Below, piece after piece: positions 17,497-26,561 of a stretch of DNA of 44,236 nucleotides. The translations under genes and the position numbers were made by a program. Each line of letters begins with the position of its first letter. The stretch's first letter is position 1. This DNA is from Roseateles toxinivorans (GTDB taxonomy: Bacteria; Pseudomonadota; Gammaproteobacteria; Burkholderiales; Burkholderiaceae_C): contig CAMDHE010000027.1 of assembly GCA_945898095.1 (NCBI GenBank), positions 1 to 44,236 on the forward strand. Reading direction: 5' to 3'. Below the pieces are notes generated by a model. That model ran no database searches and had not been told where the DNA came from. It worked only from the letters and a program-made list of their open reading frames with translations.

Positions 17497-20400
17497 ATGT
17501 CCCGTTTCTTCATTGACCGACCGATCTTCGCCTGGGTACTGGCGCTCTTCATCCTGGTGTTCGGCGCTGTCGCCATCACCCAGTTGCCGGTGGCGCAATA
17601 CCCGACGGTGGCGCCACCTTCGCTGGTGATCAGCGCCAACTATCCGGGTGCTTCATCCACGACGCTGGACGAAAGCGTGATCTCGGTGATCGAGCAGGAG
17701 CTCAACGGCGCGCCGGGGCTGGCCTATATCGAGTCGGTCAGCCAGGCCAATGGCAGTGGTGCCATCACCGTGACTTTCGAGCCCGGCACCAATATCGATC
17801 TGGCCCAGGTCGAGGTACAAAATCGGTTGTCGCGCGCTACACCGCGGCTGCCAGCGGCGGTAATCCAGCAAGGCGTGCGAGTCGACAAATCGCGCAGCAA
17901 CTTCCTGATGGTCGTGACCACGTCATCGACCGACGGCAGTCTGAATCCGGTGGCGCTGGGTGACTATGTGTCACGCAATATCGTGCCGGAACTTCAGCGT
18001 CTGCCCGGCATCGGCCAGGCGCAATTGTTCGGCACCGAGAGCGCCATGCGCATCTGGCTCGATCCGGTCAAATTGCTCAGCTACAAGCTCAGTCCGGCCG
18101 ATGTCAATGCGGCGATTCGTGCCCAGAACGCCTTGGTTCCCGCGGGGACGATCGGCGACCTGCCGAATCTTTCCAGCCAGACGATGTCGGCCACGGTGGT
18201 CGTCAAGGGTCAGCTGGAAAACAGCCGGGGATTCGCCAATATCGTGCTGCGCGCCAACCCGGATGGCTCGGCGGTGCGCTTGCGCGATGTCGCCCGTATC
18301 GAGCTTGGTGCCCAGGGCTATGGTAATTATTCGCGCTTGAACGGCAAACCCGCGGTCGGCATCGGCATTCAGCTGTCGCCCAGCGGCAATGCGTTGGCAT
18401 CGGCCAAGGCGGTCAAGGCACGCATGGCCGAGCTACAGCGATTTTTTCCGCCAAACGTGGTGTTCGCGATTCCCTACGATGCGTCCAGGTTCGTCAAGGT
18501 CTCGATCGAACAGGTGGTCGAGACCCTGGCCGAGGCAATTTTGCTGGTGTTCCTGGTGATGTTCCTGTTCCTGCAGGACTGGCGCTACACGCTGATCCCG
18601 ACCATCGTCGTCCCGGTCGCCTTGCTCGGTACTTTTGCGGTCATGCTGGCGTTGGGTTACAGCATCAATGTATTGACGCTGTTCGGTATGGTGCTGGTGA
18701 TCGGTATCGTCGTCGACGATGCGATCGTCGTGGTCGAAAACGTCGAACGCATCATGAGCGAGGAAGGCTTGGCACCGCGCCAGGCCACCCTGAAGGCGAT
18801 GAGCCAGATTTCCGGCGCCATCATCGGCATCACCGTGGTGCTGGTTTCGGTTTTCGTGCCGATGGCATTTTTCGCCGGCTCGGTGGGCAATATCTATCGG
18901 CAGTTTTCGCTCGCCATGGCCGCGTCGATCCTGTTTTCAGCGTTGATGGCCTTGACCCTGACGCCAGCGCTTTGCGTGACTTTGCTCAAGCCGATCGACG
19001 CAGGTCAACAGCATGGCAAGAAAGGGTTCTTTGGCTGGTTCAACCGCGGTTTCTCGCGCACCGCAAAAACCTATGAGGGTTGGGTCGCCAAGCTGCTCAA
19101 ACGCAGCGGCCGCATGCTGCTGGTCTATCTGGCTGTGCTGGTGGCTGTGGCGCTGCTCTATATGCGGCTGCCGACTTCCTTCCTGCCCGATGAGGACCAA
19201 GGCTATCTGATCGTCAATGTGCAATTGCCACCAGGTGCGACGACAAACCGCACCGAAGCCGTGGTCAAGCAGGTCGAGGACTTCATGCTCAAGCAGCCTG
19301 AGGTACAGGATGTCATCGCGATCATCGGCTACTCTTTTTCGGGCCAGGGGCAGAATGCCTCGGTCTCGTTCGTGACGCTCAAGCCCTGGGATCAGCGCCA
19401 TGGCGCAGAGCACAGCGCTGGCGCAGTGGCCGGACGAGCTTTCGGCGCCTTCATGGGCATCCGCGATGCCTCGGTCTATCCCTTGAGCCCGCCTTCCATC
19501 CTCGAGCTCGGCAATGCGACCGGTTTTTCCTTGCGGCTGCAAGACCGCGCCGGTCTCGGGCATGAGGCCTTGCTGAATGCGCGCAATCAGATGCTGGGCA
19601 TGGCCGCACAAAGCAAGCTGATCGTTGGCATGCGTCCCGATGGCCTGGAAGATGCCCCGCAGTTGCAACTGGACATTGACCGTGACAAGGCCAATGCCCT
19701 CGGTATCGGCTTTGACAGCATCGCTGCGGTCTTGTCGACCCAGCTGGGTTCGGCCTATGTCAGTGACTTTCCCAACCAGGGACGCTTGCAAAGAGTGGTC
19801 GTGCAGGCTGAAGCCGGCGCACGCATGCAGGCTCAGGATCTGCTGCGGCTGAATGTGGTCAATTCCCAGGGCAAGACGGTGCCATTGAGCGCCTTTGCCA
19901 GCACCCGCTGGGTGATCGGCCAGATGCAGGCAGTGCGTTACAACGGTTACCCCGCGATGCGTCTGGCAGGCAACCCAGCGCCAGGGCAATCGACCGGTGC
20001 GGCGATGGCCGAGCTCGAGATGATGGCTTCCAAGCTGCAGCCGGGTATCGGCCATGAATGGACGGCGTTGTCGCGCGAGGAGAAACTGGCCGGATCACAG
20101 GCGATGCTGCTGCTGGCTTTTTCATTGCTGGCAGTCTTTCTCTGCCTGGCCGCGCTGTACGAGAGTTGGTCGATACCGCTGGCTGTGCTGCTGGTGGTTC
20201 CGCTGGGGCTGCTCGGCGCGCTCGCCGGGGTGACTTTGCGCGACATGCCCAACGATGTTTACCTGAAAGTGGGCCTGATCACCATCATCGGGCTGTCGGC
20301 CAAGAACGCCATTTTGATCATCGAATTTGCCAAGGACTTGCAGGCTCAAGGCAAGGGTCTGGTCGAGGCTGTGCTGCAAGCCTTCCATCTGCGTTTCAGA

Positions 20401-20655
20401 CCCATCGTCATGACTTCGGTGGCGTTCATTCTGGGCGTGCTGCCGCTGTTCTTCGCCACCGGTGCCGGTTCGGCCAGCCAGCGTGCCATCGGCACCGGCG
20501 TGCTCTCGGGGATGATCGCCGCGACCTTGCTGGCAGTCTTGTTCGTGCCGGTGTTCTTCCTGGTCGTGCGGCGTATCTTCAAAGGCAGCGAGAGGCAGCG
20601 GCGCCTCTATGCCCATGAAGATCTGGCGGAACCGCCATCGACAGACAAGGCTTGA
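17497..20655 (+). CDS. acrB: RND efflux pump inner-membrane transporter (AcrB/MexB type, HAE1)
   Basis: A 1052-residue hydrophobic-amphiphilic efflux pump with twelve expected membrane helices and two large periplasmic loops. It starts MSRFFIDRPIFAWVLALFI, the family hallmark. The proton-relay residues are present: Asp407-Asp408 in VVDDAIVVVENVE, in the same position as in E. coli AcrB, and the TM10 Lys at 936 in GLSAKNAILIIEFAKD. Such pumps expel antibiotics, dyes, solvents and bile salts. Substrate range cannot be read from the sequence. It is the middle gene of a three-gene operon. Confidence 0.95.
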   Translation: MSRFFIDRPIFAWVLALFILVFGAVAITQLPVAQYPTVAPPSLVISANYPGASSTTLDESVISVIEQELNGAPGLAYIESVSQANGSGAITVTFEPGTNIDLAQVEVQNRLSRATPRLPAAVIQQGVRVDKSRSNFLMVVTTSSTDGSLNPVALGDYVSRNIVPELQRLPGIGQAQLFGTESAMRIWLDPVKLLSYKLSPADVNAAIRAQNALVPAGTIGDLPNLSSQTMSATVVVKGQLENSRGFANIVLRANPDGSAVRLRDVARIELGAQGYGNYSRLNGKPAVGIGIQLSPSGNALASAKAVKARMAELQRFFPPNVVFAIPYDASRFVKVSIEQVVETLAEAILLVFLVMFLFLQDWRYTLIPTIVVPVALLGTFAVMLALGYSINVLTLFGMVLVIGIVVDDAIVVVENVERIMSEEGLAPRQATLKAMSQISGAIIGITVVLVSVFVPMAFFAGSVGNIYRQFSLAMAASILFSALMALTLTPALCVTLLKPIDAGQQHGKKGFFGWFNRGFSRTAKTYEGWVAKLLKRSGRMLLVYLAVLVAVALLYMRLPTSFLPDEDQGYLIVNVQLPPGATTNRTEAVVKQVEDFMLKQPEVQDVIAIIGYSFSGQGQNASVSFVTLKPWDQRHGAEHSAGAVAGRAFGAFMGIRDASVYPLSPPSILELGNATGFSLRLQDRAGLGHEALLNARNQMLGMAAQSKLIVGMRPDGLEDAPQLQLDIDRDKANALGIGFDSIAAVLSTQLGSAYVSDFPNQGRLQRVVVQAEAGARMQAQDLLRLNVVNSQGKTVPLSAFASTRWVIGQMQAVRYNGYPAMRLAGNPAPGQSTGAAMAELEMMASKLQPGIGHEWTALSREEKLAGSQAMLLLAFSLLAVFLCLAALYESWSIPLAVLLVVPLGLLGALAGVTLRDMPNDVYLKVGLITIIGLSAKNAILIIEFAKDLQAQGKGLVEAVLQAFHLRFRPIVMTSVAFILGVLPLFFATGAGSASQRAIGTGVLSGMIAATLLAVLFVPVFFLVVRRIFKGSERQRRLYAHEDLAEPPSTDKA

Positions 20656-20656
20656 G

Positions 20657-22036
20657 ATGCGCATGAAAATAAAGAAAAAAACCCTGATCGCCTCAGCCGG
20701 CTTGTCGGTGTTACTCAGCGCCTGTGTCAACCTGGCACCCGTTCAGCCACGTCCAGCTGCCCCGACCGCCAAGCAATGGGCGCAGCCGAGCGCAGGCGCT
20801 GATGCGGCGGCAAGTCTGTCATGGCAGAACTACTACAACGACCCACGCTTGCGCCAAATGCTGCAGATCGCGCTGGACAATAACCGTGATCTGCGCGTCG
20901 CCATGCTCAATGTCGAGCAGGCCCGCGGGCTCGCTGGCGTCACCGCAGCGAGCCAGTTGCCGAGCCTTGGTGTGGGGGCAATTGCCCAGCTTCAGCCCGG
21001 CAGCAGCGGTTCCCTTGTCAATACCTATCAGGCCGGCTTGCAGCTCAGCGCCTACGAGATCGACCTGTTCGGCAAAATGCGCAATCAGACGGACGCGGCG
21101 ACCGCGCGCTATCTGGCCAGCAACGAAGGCGCCAATGCTGCCAGGATCGCGTTGGTGGCGGCGGTGGCCTCGGGCTATCTTGTTTTGCAGGCCGACGAAG
21201 AATGGCTGGCGATCGCGCGCAAGATCTGGCTGACACGCCAGGAGAGCCAGCGTTTGACACAGCTGCGCTTCGACCAGGGTGCAGCCTCAAGCCTCGATCT
21301 GCTCAGCAGCAGGACGGCGCTCGAGTCCAGCCATGCCGGCGTCGCGCAAGCCTTGCGCCAGCGTGATCAGGACGAAAACGCGTTGCTGTTATTGCTGGGG
21401 CAGTCACTGCCGGCAGATCTGCTCGCGGCAACAGCGCTGTCTGAACAGCGTCTGGTCGAGCTGCCCTCGGGGCTGCCTTCTGAAATACTGGCGCAGCGGC
21501 CCGATGTGTTGCAGTCCGAGGCACAGTTGCTGGCGGCGAACGCCAATATCGGTGCGGCACGCGCGGCGTTTTTTCCGGCGATCTTGCTGACTTCGAATTT
21601 GGGTACGGCCAGCTCGCAGTTGTCAGGCCTGTTCAAGAACAGCGTCTGGACTTTTGTCGGTCAGGCGCTGTTGCCGGTCTTCGATAACGGGCGCAATGAA
21701 GCCAATCTGGCAGCTGCCAGGGCAGGGCGCGAAATCGCGCTGGCGCAATATGAAAAAACTGTCCAGATCGCATTCCGCGAGGTCGCCGATGCCTTGGCGG
21801 GGCGGACCAGTTTCAATCTCCAAATGCAGGCGCTGCAAGCCCAGGCACAGGCTGAAGCTCAGCGTCTGGCGCTGATTGAGCTGCGCTTTGCCAATGGCGC
21901 GTCGAACAGTCTGGAACTGCTCGATGCGCAACGCGCCAGCTTGGCCGCTGAACAGGCGCTGCTGCAGCTTCGCCTAGGCCGCTTGCTGAACGGCGTGCAG
22001 CAATACAAGGCCTTGGGTGGTGGATTGATCGGCTGA
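20657..22036 (+). CDS. RND efflux outer-membrane factor (OprM/NodT family lipoprotein)
   Basis: A 459-residue outer-membrane channel. A lipoprotein signal MRMKIKKKTLIASAGLSVLL leads to the lipobox LSAC. Two long repeats of the TolC-like alpha-barrel follow, with NRDLRVAMLNVEQARG and LRFDQGAASSLDLLSSRTAL in the first and FREVADALAGRTSF and LRFANGASNSLELLDAQRA in the second. The ATG at 20657 lies one base after the pump stop; an in-frame ATG at 20663 would also keep the signal. It completes the tripartite pump. Confidence 0.93.
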   Translation: MRMKIKKKTLIASAGLSVLLSACVNLAPVQPRPAAPTAKQWAQPSAGADAAASLSWQNYYNDPRLRQMLQIALDNNRDLRVAMLNVEQARGLAGVTAASQLPSLGVGAIAQLQPGSSGSLVNTYQAGLQLSAYEIDLFGKMRNQTDAATARYLASNEGANAARIALVAAVASGYLVLQADEEWLAIARKIWLTRQESQRLTQLRFDQGAASSLDLLSSRTALESSHAGVAQALRQRDQDENALLLLLGQSLPADLLAATALSEQRLVELPSGLPSEILAQRPDVLQSEAQLLAANANIGAARAAFFPAILLTSNLGTASSQLSGLFKNSVWTFVGQALLPVFDNGRNEANLAAARAGREIALAQYEKTVQIAFREVADALAGRTSFNLQMQALQAQAQAEAQRLALIELRFANGASNSLELLDAQRASLAAEQALLQLRLGRLLNGVQQYKALGGGLIG

Positions 22037-22040
22037 GCCT

Positions 22041-22256
22041 TTAGCGCGAGCGCACCCAGGCCAGGCCTTCGCTGGTGGCGTAGCGCAACGCGGCGCGCTG
22101 GCTGATGAAGCGCGGCGTGAAGCGCATCACGCGGTCATGGCTGGCCATGCCTCGGCCTGAGCGGATTGATACCGATGCGGCAAAGCTGCCATCGGCTTGG
22201 GTTTTGATCATGGGTGAGACAAGGTATTTGCCCACCTCTATGCTTTTGTTCTGCAT
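22041..22256 (-). CDS. Small conserved-looking hypothetical protein
   Basis: A 71-residue basic protein (KYLVSPMIKTQADGSFAASV, SIRSGRGMASHDRVMRFTP, ALRYATSEGLAWV). The strongly patterned residues resemble a short protein I have seen in many Burkholderiales without a known function. It is convergent with the efflux operon, stopping 4 bases from its end. The ribosome binding site is weak. Confidence 0.6.
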   Translation of the reverse strand: MQNKSIEVGKYLVSPMIKTQADGSFAASVSIRSGRGMASHDRVMRFTPRFISQRAALRYATSEGLAWVRSR

Positions 22257-22395
22257 ATTCTTTATCGAGGTGTGCGCCAGAACGAGTTCAGGGCGCGGTA
22301 TGGCGAAGTGAGTTTGGCTGCGCGCTTGGGGTACGTGCAGGTGACCGTGAGTCTTCGAGGCCTCAAACGATCGGGGCTGGCTGATGCTGCCCTAG

Positions 22396-22512
22396 GGATG
22401 CTCTGCATAATCCCTCACGGTTTGTGATAGCGCGGCCTCGGGCGGTCTGCGGCGTTGCATCCCATCCCGATCCACGCTGCACACACTCGCGAATGAGTTA
22501 TGCAGAGCATCC
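22396..22512. repeat. MITE-like element, copy 3 (short form, 117 bp)
   Basis: Perfect 15-bp terminal inverted repeats GGATGCTCTGCATAA / TTATGCAGAGCATCC, flanked on both sides by CTAG (22392-22395 and 22513-22516). The CTAG target duplication matches the CTAR preference of IS5-group elements. It lacks the 46-bp hairpin segment. The rest of the 22257-22665 gap holds no supported gene. Confidence 0.9.
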
Positions 22513-22561
22513 CTAGCTTGCCGGTTTTATTTTTATTGATGCCGACAAGCTTGAAAAGACA

Positions 22562-22584
22562 ACGCACCGGCCAAGCCGATGCGT
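22562..22584 (-). terminator. Rho-independent terminator candidate for cspA
   Basis: Arms ACGCACCGG and CCGATGCGT pair with one mismatch across a CCAAG loop. On the minus strand TGTCTTTTC follows; on the plus strand CGTTTTGCTTT follows, so it could stop transcripts from both sides. Confidence 0.65.
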
Positions 22585-22637
22585 CGTTTTGCTTTGATTG
22601 AATCAAAGCGGCTGATGCTCACGCATCAACCTGGGTT

Positions 22638-22658
22638 GGCGGCGCTGAATGCGCCGCC
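22638..22658 (-). terminator. Strong GC hairpin close to the cspA stop codon
   Basis: Arms GGCGGCGC and GCGCCGCC are perfect with a 5-base loop, 7 bases beyond the cspA stop. There is no T-run, so it may stabilise the 3' end of the mRNA rather than terminate transcription alone. Confidence 0.4.
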
Positions 22659-22665
22659 GCGGGCT

Positions 22666-22878
22666 TTACAGGCCGCGGATGTTCGAAGCTTGCAGACCCT
22701 TGGGGCCTTGCTTGACTTCGAATTCAACCTTTTGGTTCTCAGCCAAAGTGCGGAAGCCGCCGTTGTTGCGGATTTCGCTGTGGTGAGCGAACAAGTCCTT
22801 GGAGCCGTCTTCAGGCGTGATGAAACCAAAGCCCTTGCCGTCGTCAAACCATTTCACGGTGCCAGTTTGCGTAGTCAT
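22666..22878 (-). CDS. cspA: Cold-shock domain protein (CspA family)
   Basis: A 70-residue single cold-shock domain. Start [20 protein letters not shown] carries RNP1 (KGFGFI) and the following DLFAHHSEI carries RNP2. These proteins bind single-stranded RNA and DNA and melt secondary structure in mRNA. Many are cold-induced, but constitutive members look the same. A leader of over 150 bases without another gene lies upstream, as in cold-regulated csp genes. Confidence 0.95.
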   Translation of the reverse strand: MTTQTGTVKWFDDGKGFGFITPEDGSKDLFAHHSEIRNNGGFRTLAENQKVEFEVKQGPKGLQASNIRGL

Positions 22879-23098
22879 GATGTGTTCCTTTTGAAACTAT
22901 TGAAAAAATACTCCACGGCCACTTGGCTTGTGAAGACAGAAACACTCAAGAACAGTCAAACTGGGAGTTGAAACTGAAGCGAGCCGGTCGCGAACGTACC
23001 GCGGGGCTGCAGATTGAAGACCTTGAAAAAAGGGTCTTGTGCGTATCTATGCCGGAAGTGTAGCACGAATTGTTGCTTTGTCACGAGTTTGCTGACTT
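22879..23098 (-). other. Leader and intergenic region upstream of cspA
   Basis: About 220 bases between cspA and the end of the molybdopterin oxidoreductase gene hold no gene. Cold-shock genes usually have a long structured 5' leader, and this is the place for it, but I could not identify a defined cold box or promoter. The sequence at 22900-23060 is A-rich near cspA and mixed further up. Confidence 0.35.
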
Positions 23099-25282
23099 TT
23101 ACGCGGCAGCGACTTCGACCGCAATCCCGCTGAGCACCGCATTACCCGACAGAGGGTCGCGCATTTGATCGTTGAGCAAGGCATTCATGTTCACGCCAGG
23201 ACGCTGCTCAGCCAGCTTCAGCCTGGCGCCGGGCAGGTCATGTCCCCAGCCATGCGGCAGGCTGATGACGCCCGGCATCAGCTCGTCGCTGAGCTGCACC
23301 GGTGCCAGCAATTCGGCGCCGCCGGCGCGCAAGCGCGCCATACCGCCGTCGCTCAGGCCGAGCCTGGTTGCATCAAGCGGGTTGACCAGCAAGGTGCAGC
23401 GCTGCGGGCCTTTGGCCAGCACCGGCAAGTTGTGCATCCAGCTGTTGCCGGAGCGCATATCGCGCCTGCCGATCAGCAGCATGCCTTCAACCGGCTGCTG
23501 CAAAGCTTCTTCGACATGAACCAGATCAGCCAGCAGCAGCGCGGGCGCCAGTTCGATGCAGGCCGAAGGCGTGCGCAGCAGTTCGGGGATTCTTGGCTGC
23601 AGCGCGCCGAGGTCGATGCCGCCGACAGCGGCCTTGACCTCAGCCAGCGTCAGCCGGTAAGGCCCGCTGCGCAGCGCCAGATCGATCAATCGTTCGGGAC
23701 CGCTGCCGAGCGCGGCCAGCAATTCTGCCGACTGCGCGCCGGTGATGCGCTGCACTTCCGCGTCGTCCAGCGCGCTCACATCGACATCGAGTCCCTTGCC
23801 TTCGACCAGCGCAGCCAGGCGCAGCAGCGTTTGCCATTCTTCTGGATGGTCCGCTGGTTTGGCGAACACCGGTCCGCTGAAACGCGCATGGTTGCGGTAA
23901 GAAAGCTGGGGGAAGGCGACGTCGAAATGTGCCTCCTCCAAAGGCGACAGCCCGGGCAGGATCACATCGGCATGGCGGCTGGTTTCATTCACATAGATGT
24001 CCAGGCTCAGCATGAAGGAGAGCCCTTCCAGCGCTGCAGCAATGCGCTGGCCATTCGGCGTCGACAGGACCGGATTGGCCGCGATGCAGATGACTGCCTT
24101 GACCTGGCCGGCTCCGGGCGTTTCGATTTCCTCGGCCAGGCAGGTGATCGGGAATTCACCGAAAACTTCGGGCGCGCCCGAGACCCGGCTGCGGCGCCTG
24201 CCGGTCGAGATACCCCGGCCGCGGCCCGGCTTGCCATGGGTGTTGGCGGCAAAGGCGGCAGCCTTGGGGAACATCGCGCCACCCTCGGCATCGAGATGTC
24301 CGGTGAGGACGTTCAGGACATCGATCAACCAGCTGTTCAAACTGCCGAAGCGCTGCGTGCAGGTGCCGATGCGGCCATAGACGGCGGCGCGTCCGGCCGC
24401 GGCCAGATCGCGCGCCAACTGGCGCTGCGCCGGCGCCGAAATGCCGCAGCCGGCAGCCATGCGCTCCGGGGCAAAGGGCAGCATGGCGCTGCGCAACTCC
24501 TCCAGACCGTTGACATGCTCGGCCAGCCGCCCAAGGCGGACCAGCCCCTCGTCGAATAGCGTGTGCACCAAGCCCAGCAGCAAAAAGACATCACCACCGG
24601 GCTTGATCGGCAGATGCTGATCGGCCTGCGCTGCGGTCTCGGTGCGGCGAGGATCGACGACGATGATGCGGCCGCCGCGTTCGCGCATCGCACGCGCCTT
24701 GCCGCGGTAATCGGGCACGGTCCAGAGGCTGCCGTTGCTGACCAGCGGATTGGCGCCCAGCATCAAGAGTAGATCGCAGCGCTCGATGTCGGGCACCGGA
24801 ATCGACAGCCAATGGCCGAACATCAGCCCGGCGCTGAGCTGCTTGGGCATCTGGTCGAGCGTCGAGGCCGAGAACAGATTGCGCGTTCCCAAAGCCTTGG
24901 CCAGACGCGGAAAATAGCTCAGCAAGCCGATCTTGTGCGCGGCAGGGTTGCCGATGACGGTGGCCACAGCATCGTTGCCATGCTCGGCAATGAGGGGAAG
25001 CAAACGGCGCTCGACCTCGGCAAAGGCTTCGTCCCAACTCGCCTCGACGAACTCGCCATTTCGCTTGATCAGCGGCTTGCGCAGCCGATCCGGGTCTTCG
25101 TGCAGATCCTTCAGTGAAACGCCTTTCGGGCAAATGAAGCCGTGGCTGAAGACATCGTTGCCGGCACCGCGAATGCTGATGACGCGACCGGCTTCGGTCC
25201 GAACCTCCAGGCCGCAGCAGGCTTCGCAGAGCGGGCAGATGCGGTAATGGCTTTGCGTTTCGATCGAGGTCTGGCTGGGCAT
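23099..25282 (-). CDS. Molybdopterin-dependent oxidoreductase (formate dehydrogenase-like)
   Basis: A 727-residue protein of the bis-MGD molybdenum enzyme family. The N-terminal [4Fe-4S] motif is ICPLCEACCGL with the fourth Cys in HGFICPKG. The MGD-binding regions GANPLVSNGSLW, IIVVDPRRTETA and the C-terminal LPHGWGHDLPG (molydopterin dinucleotide-binding domain) follow in order. Likely a formate dehydrogenase-like or other reductase; the substrate is unknown. The Mo-ligand position appears to be serine rather than cysteine or selenocysteine, in FSASTLDQM. AGGAG precedes the ATG at 25282. Confidence 0.85.
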   Translation of the reverse strand: MPSQTSIETQSHYRICPLCEACCGLEVRTEAGRVISIRGAGNDVFSHGFICPKGVSLKDLHEDPDRLRKPLIKRNGEFVEASWDEAFAEVERRLLPLIAEHGNDAVATVIGNPAAHKIGLLSYFPRLAKALGTRNLFSASTLDQMPKQLSAGLMFGHWLSIPVPDIERCDLLLMLGANPLVSNGSLWTVPDYRGKARAMRERGGRIIVVDPRRTETAAQADQHLPIKPGGDVFLLLGLVHTLFDEGLVRLGRLAEHVNGLEELRSAMLPFAPERMAAGCGISAPAQRQLARDLAAAGRAAVYGRIGTCTQRFGSLNSWLIDVLNVLTGHLDAEGGAMFPKAAAFAANTHGKPGRGRGISTGRRRSRVSGAPEVFGEFPITCLAEEIETPGAGQVKAVICIAANPVLSTPNGQRIAAALEGLSFMLSLDIYVNETSRHADVILPGLSPLEEAHFDVAFPQLSYRNHARFSGPVFAKPADHPEEWQTLLRLAALVEGKGLDVDVSALDDAEVQRITGAQSAELLAALGSGPERLIDLALRSGPYRLTLAEVKAAVGGIDLGALQPRIPELLRTPSACIELAPALLLADLVHVEEALQQPVEGMLLIGRRDMRSGNSWMHNLPVLAKGPQRCTLLVNPLDATRLGLSDGGMARLRAGGAELLAPVQLSDELMPGVISLPHGWGHDLPGARLKLAEQRPGVNMNALLNDQMRDPLSGNAVLSGIAVEVAAA

Positions 25283-25438
25283 TGCGGTTCTCCTGTTGGG
25301 CGCGATTGTGCAGCGTCTGTCCATAGCTCATCGGTCATCTAGGTGACAAGCGCTGGCTCCTGGCGTGGATGACGAAGATGTCATTTCCAGCAATTGCACT
25401 CGACCTAGGATGGGTGCATACGAGAAAAAAGGCAGGCC

Positions 25439-26103
25439 ATGAAACTGAACTCAATCCTTGTTGCCCTAAGGAGGCTCTGCATAACCCCTCACGGCTTGTG
25501 CTGGCCCGGCCTCGGGCGGTCTGCGGCGTTGCATCCCATCCCGATCCGCTCCGCACCAGCTCGCGTTGAGTTATGCAGAGCATCCCTAACGGTGACCTTG
25601 CTGGCCGGTGTGACTTGGTGACCGATGTCGAGGATGCGGTCGATCCGGCCACTGGCAAGGGCGACATCGACCATGCTGCGGATTTCATGCGCTTGCTCGC
25701 ACCACCTCTAGCCTTGCGCTTGAGCGTCTCGGCGGCGGCAGGCGGCAGGTTATTCAGCCAGATCAACTGCAACGCTTGCCATCTGCCGGTGATGATGACG
25801 GGTGCCAGTCCGTTGCCGGCCGTGGCGCATCAGCGAGTCGCGCTGTTCTCTGACCTGCTGCTGCACAATATGGGCGCACTTGGGGACGGCATCGAACAAG
25901 ACAATGCCAAGGGCAGCGACATCCGCACCGCGCCGCTATGGGGCTTGCGTGCAAGGACGCGTTTCCTGCATGACGGACGCGCGACGACAGTGGGCGAAGC
26001 GGTGCTCGGTCATGCCGGCGAAGGCGCAGTAGCGCGGGACCGGTTCAAGGCATTGAACGCCGTACAAAAGCAGCAGCTATTCGATTACCTGAAGTCGATC
26101 TGA
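25439..26103 (+). pseudogene. Di-heme oxidoreductase (DUF1111/DHOR) gene, broken
   Basis: A start codon at 25439 opens a signal peptide, MKLNSILVA, which is cut by the short MITE-like element. Taking the element and one CTAA out restores LTVTLLAGV, then a stop in frame. The rest is the C-terminal part of the DUF1111 family in another frame: DVEDAVDPATGKGDIDHAADFM, abridged to its key words DPATGKGDIDHAAD, INCNACH heme-binding motif, SDLLLHNMG, RTAPLWGLRARTRFLHDG and GHAGEG. The middle, including most of the usual 450-500 residues and further heme motifs, is missing. The gene thus suffered both an internal deletion and a transposition. Confidence 0.85.
25470..25585. repeat. MITE-like element, copy 4 (short form, 116 bp)
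   Basis: Inverted repeats GGAGGCTCTGCATAA and TTATGCAGAGCATCC, one mismatch. CTAA flanks both ends (25466-25469 and 25586-25589), a clean target duplication. It sits inside the signal-peptide codons of the broken di-heme oxidoreductase gene. Confidence 0.92.
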
Positions 26104-26141
26104 GCGGACCTTGTGGATATTTCATTGGCGATGAGGGCAAT

Positions 26142-26552
26142 ATGATGTTCAAGAAATCATGGCTGGCCGGGGTTTTGATCCTGGCTGCCGGCTTGGCGAT
26201 TGCCCAGGCTCCAAACCAGGATCGAGGCAGGCCGCCGCCGCCCCCGCCTCCGGGTGAAGACCGGCCGCCGGGTGGGTCGCCACCGCTGGTGTTGACCAGC
26301 GCCGAGCAAGCCAAGGTCAAGTCGGTGCTGTCTGCCTACAAGCCTGCGACCTTGACGGCCGAGGACGCACGCGCGCTGAAGCGGGCGCTGCGCGATGCGG
26401 GCCTGCGGCGCAGTCCGGCGCTTGACGACGCGCTGAATGCGGCGGGCTTCAGCCCGGCCAAGATGGAGGCACTCGACCCACGCCCGCCCGGACCGCCGGG
26501 CCCACCTCCTGGCCCGCCTGGCCCGCCAGCCGGCAGGCCGCTCGGAAAATAG
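26142..26552 (+). CDS. Secreted proline-rich protein in front of a two-component system
   Basis: A 136-residue protein with a clear signal peptide (MMFKKSWLAGVLILAAGLAI, cleavage near AIAQA). Proline/glycine-rich segments frame a helical centre: RPPPPPPPGEDRPPGG near the N-terminus, an EQAKVKSVLSAYKP and EDARALKRALRDAGL core, and a collagen-like PPGPPGPPPGPPGPP near the C-terminus. No family is recognised. It is 9 bases upstream of the response regulator gene, so it is in the same operon, and its polyproline style recurs in the sensor kinase loop. A periplasmic accessory factor for signalling is the inference. Confidence 0.75.
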   Translation: MMFKKSWLAGVLILAAGLAIAQAPNQDRGRPPPPPPPGEDRPPGGSPPLVLTSAEQAKVKSVLSAYKPATLTAEDARALKRALRDAGLRRSPALDDALNAAGFSPAKMEALDPRPPGPPGPPPGPPGPPAGRPLGK

Positions 26553-26561
26553 AACTTCAAG

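Noticed and set aside
18937..20055. Long minus-strand frame opposite the RND pump gene
   Set aside because: Antisense shadow of acrB, compositionally driven by third-position GC; no family features.
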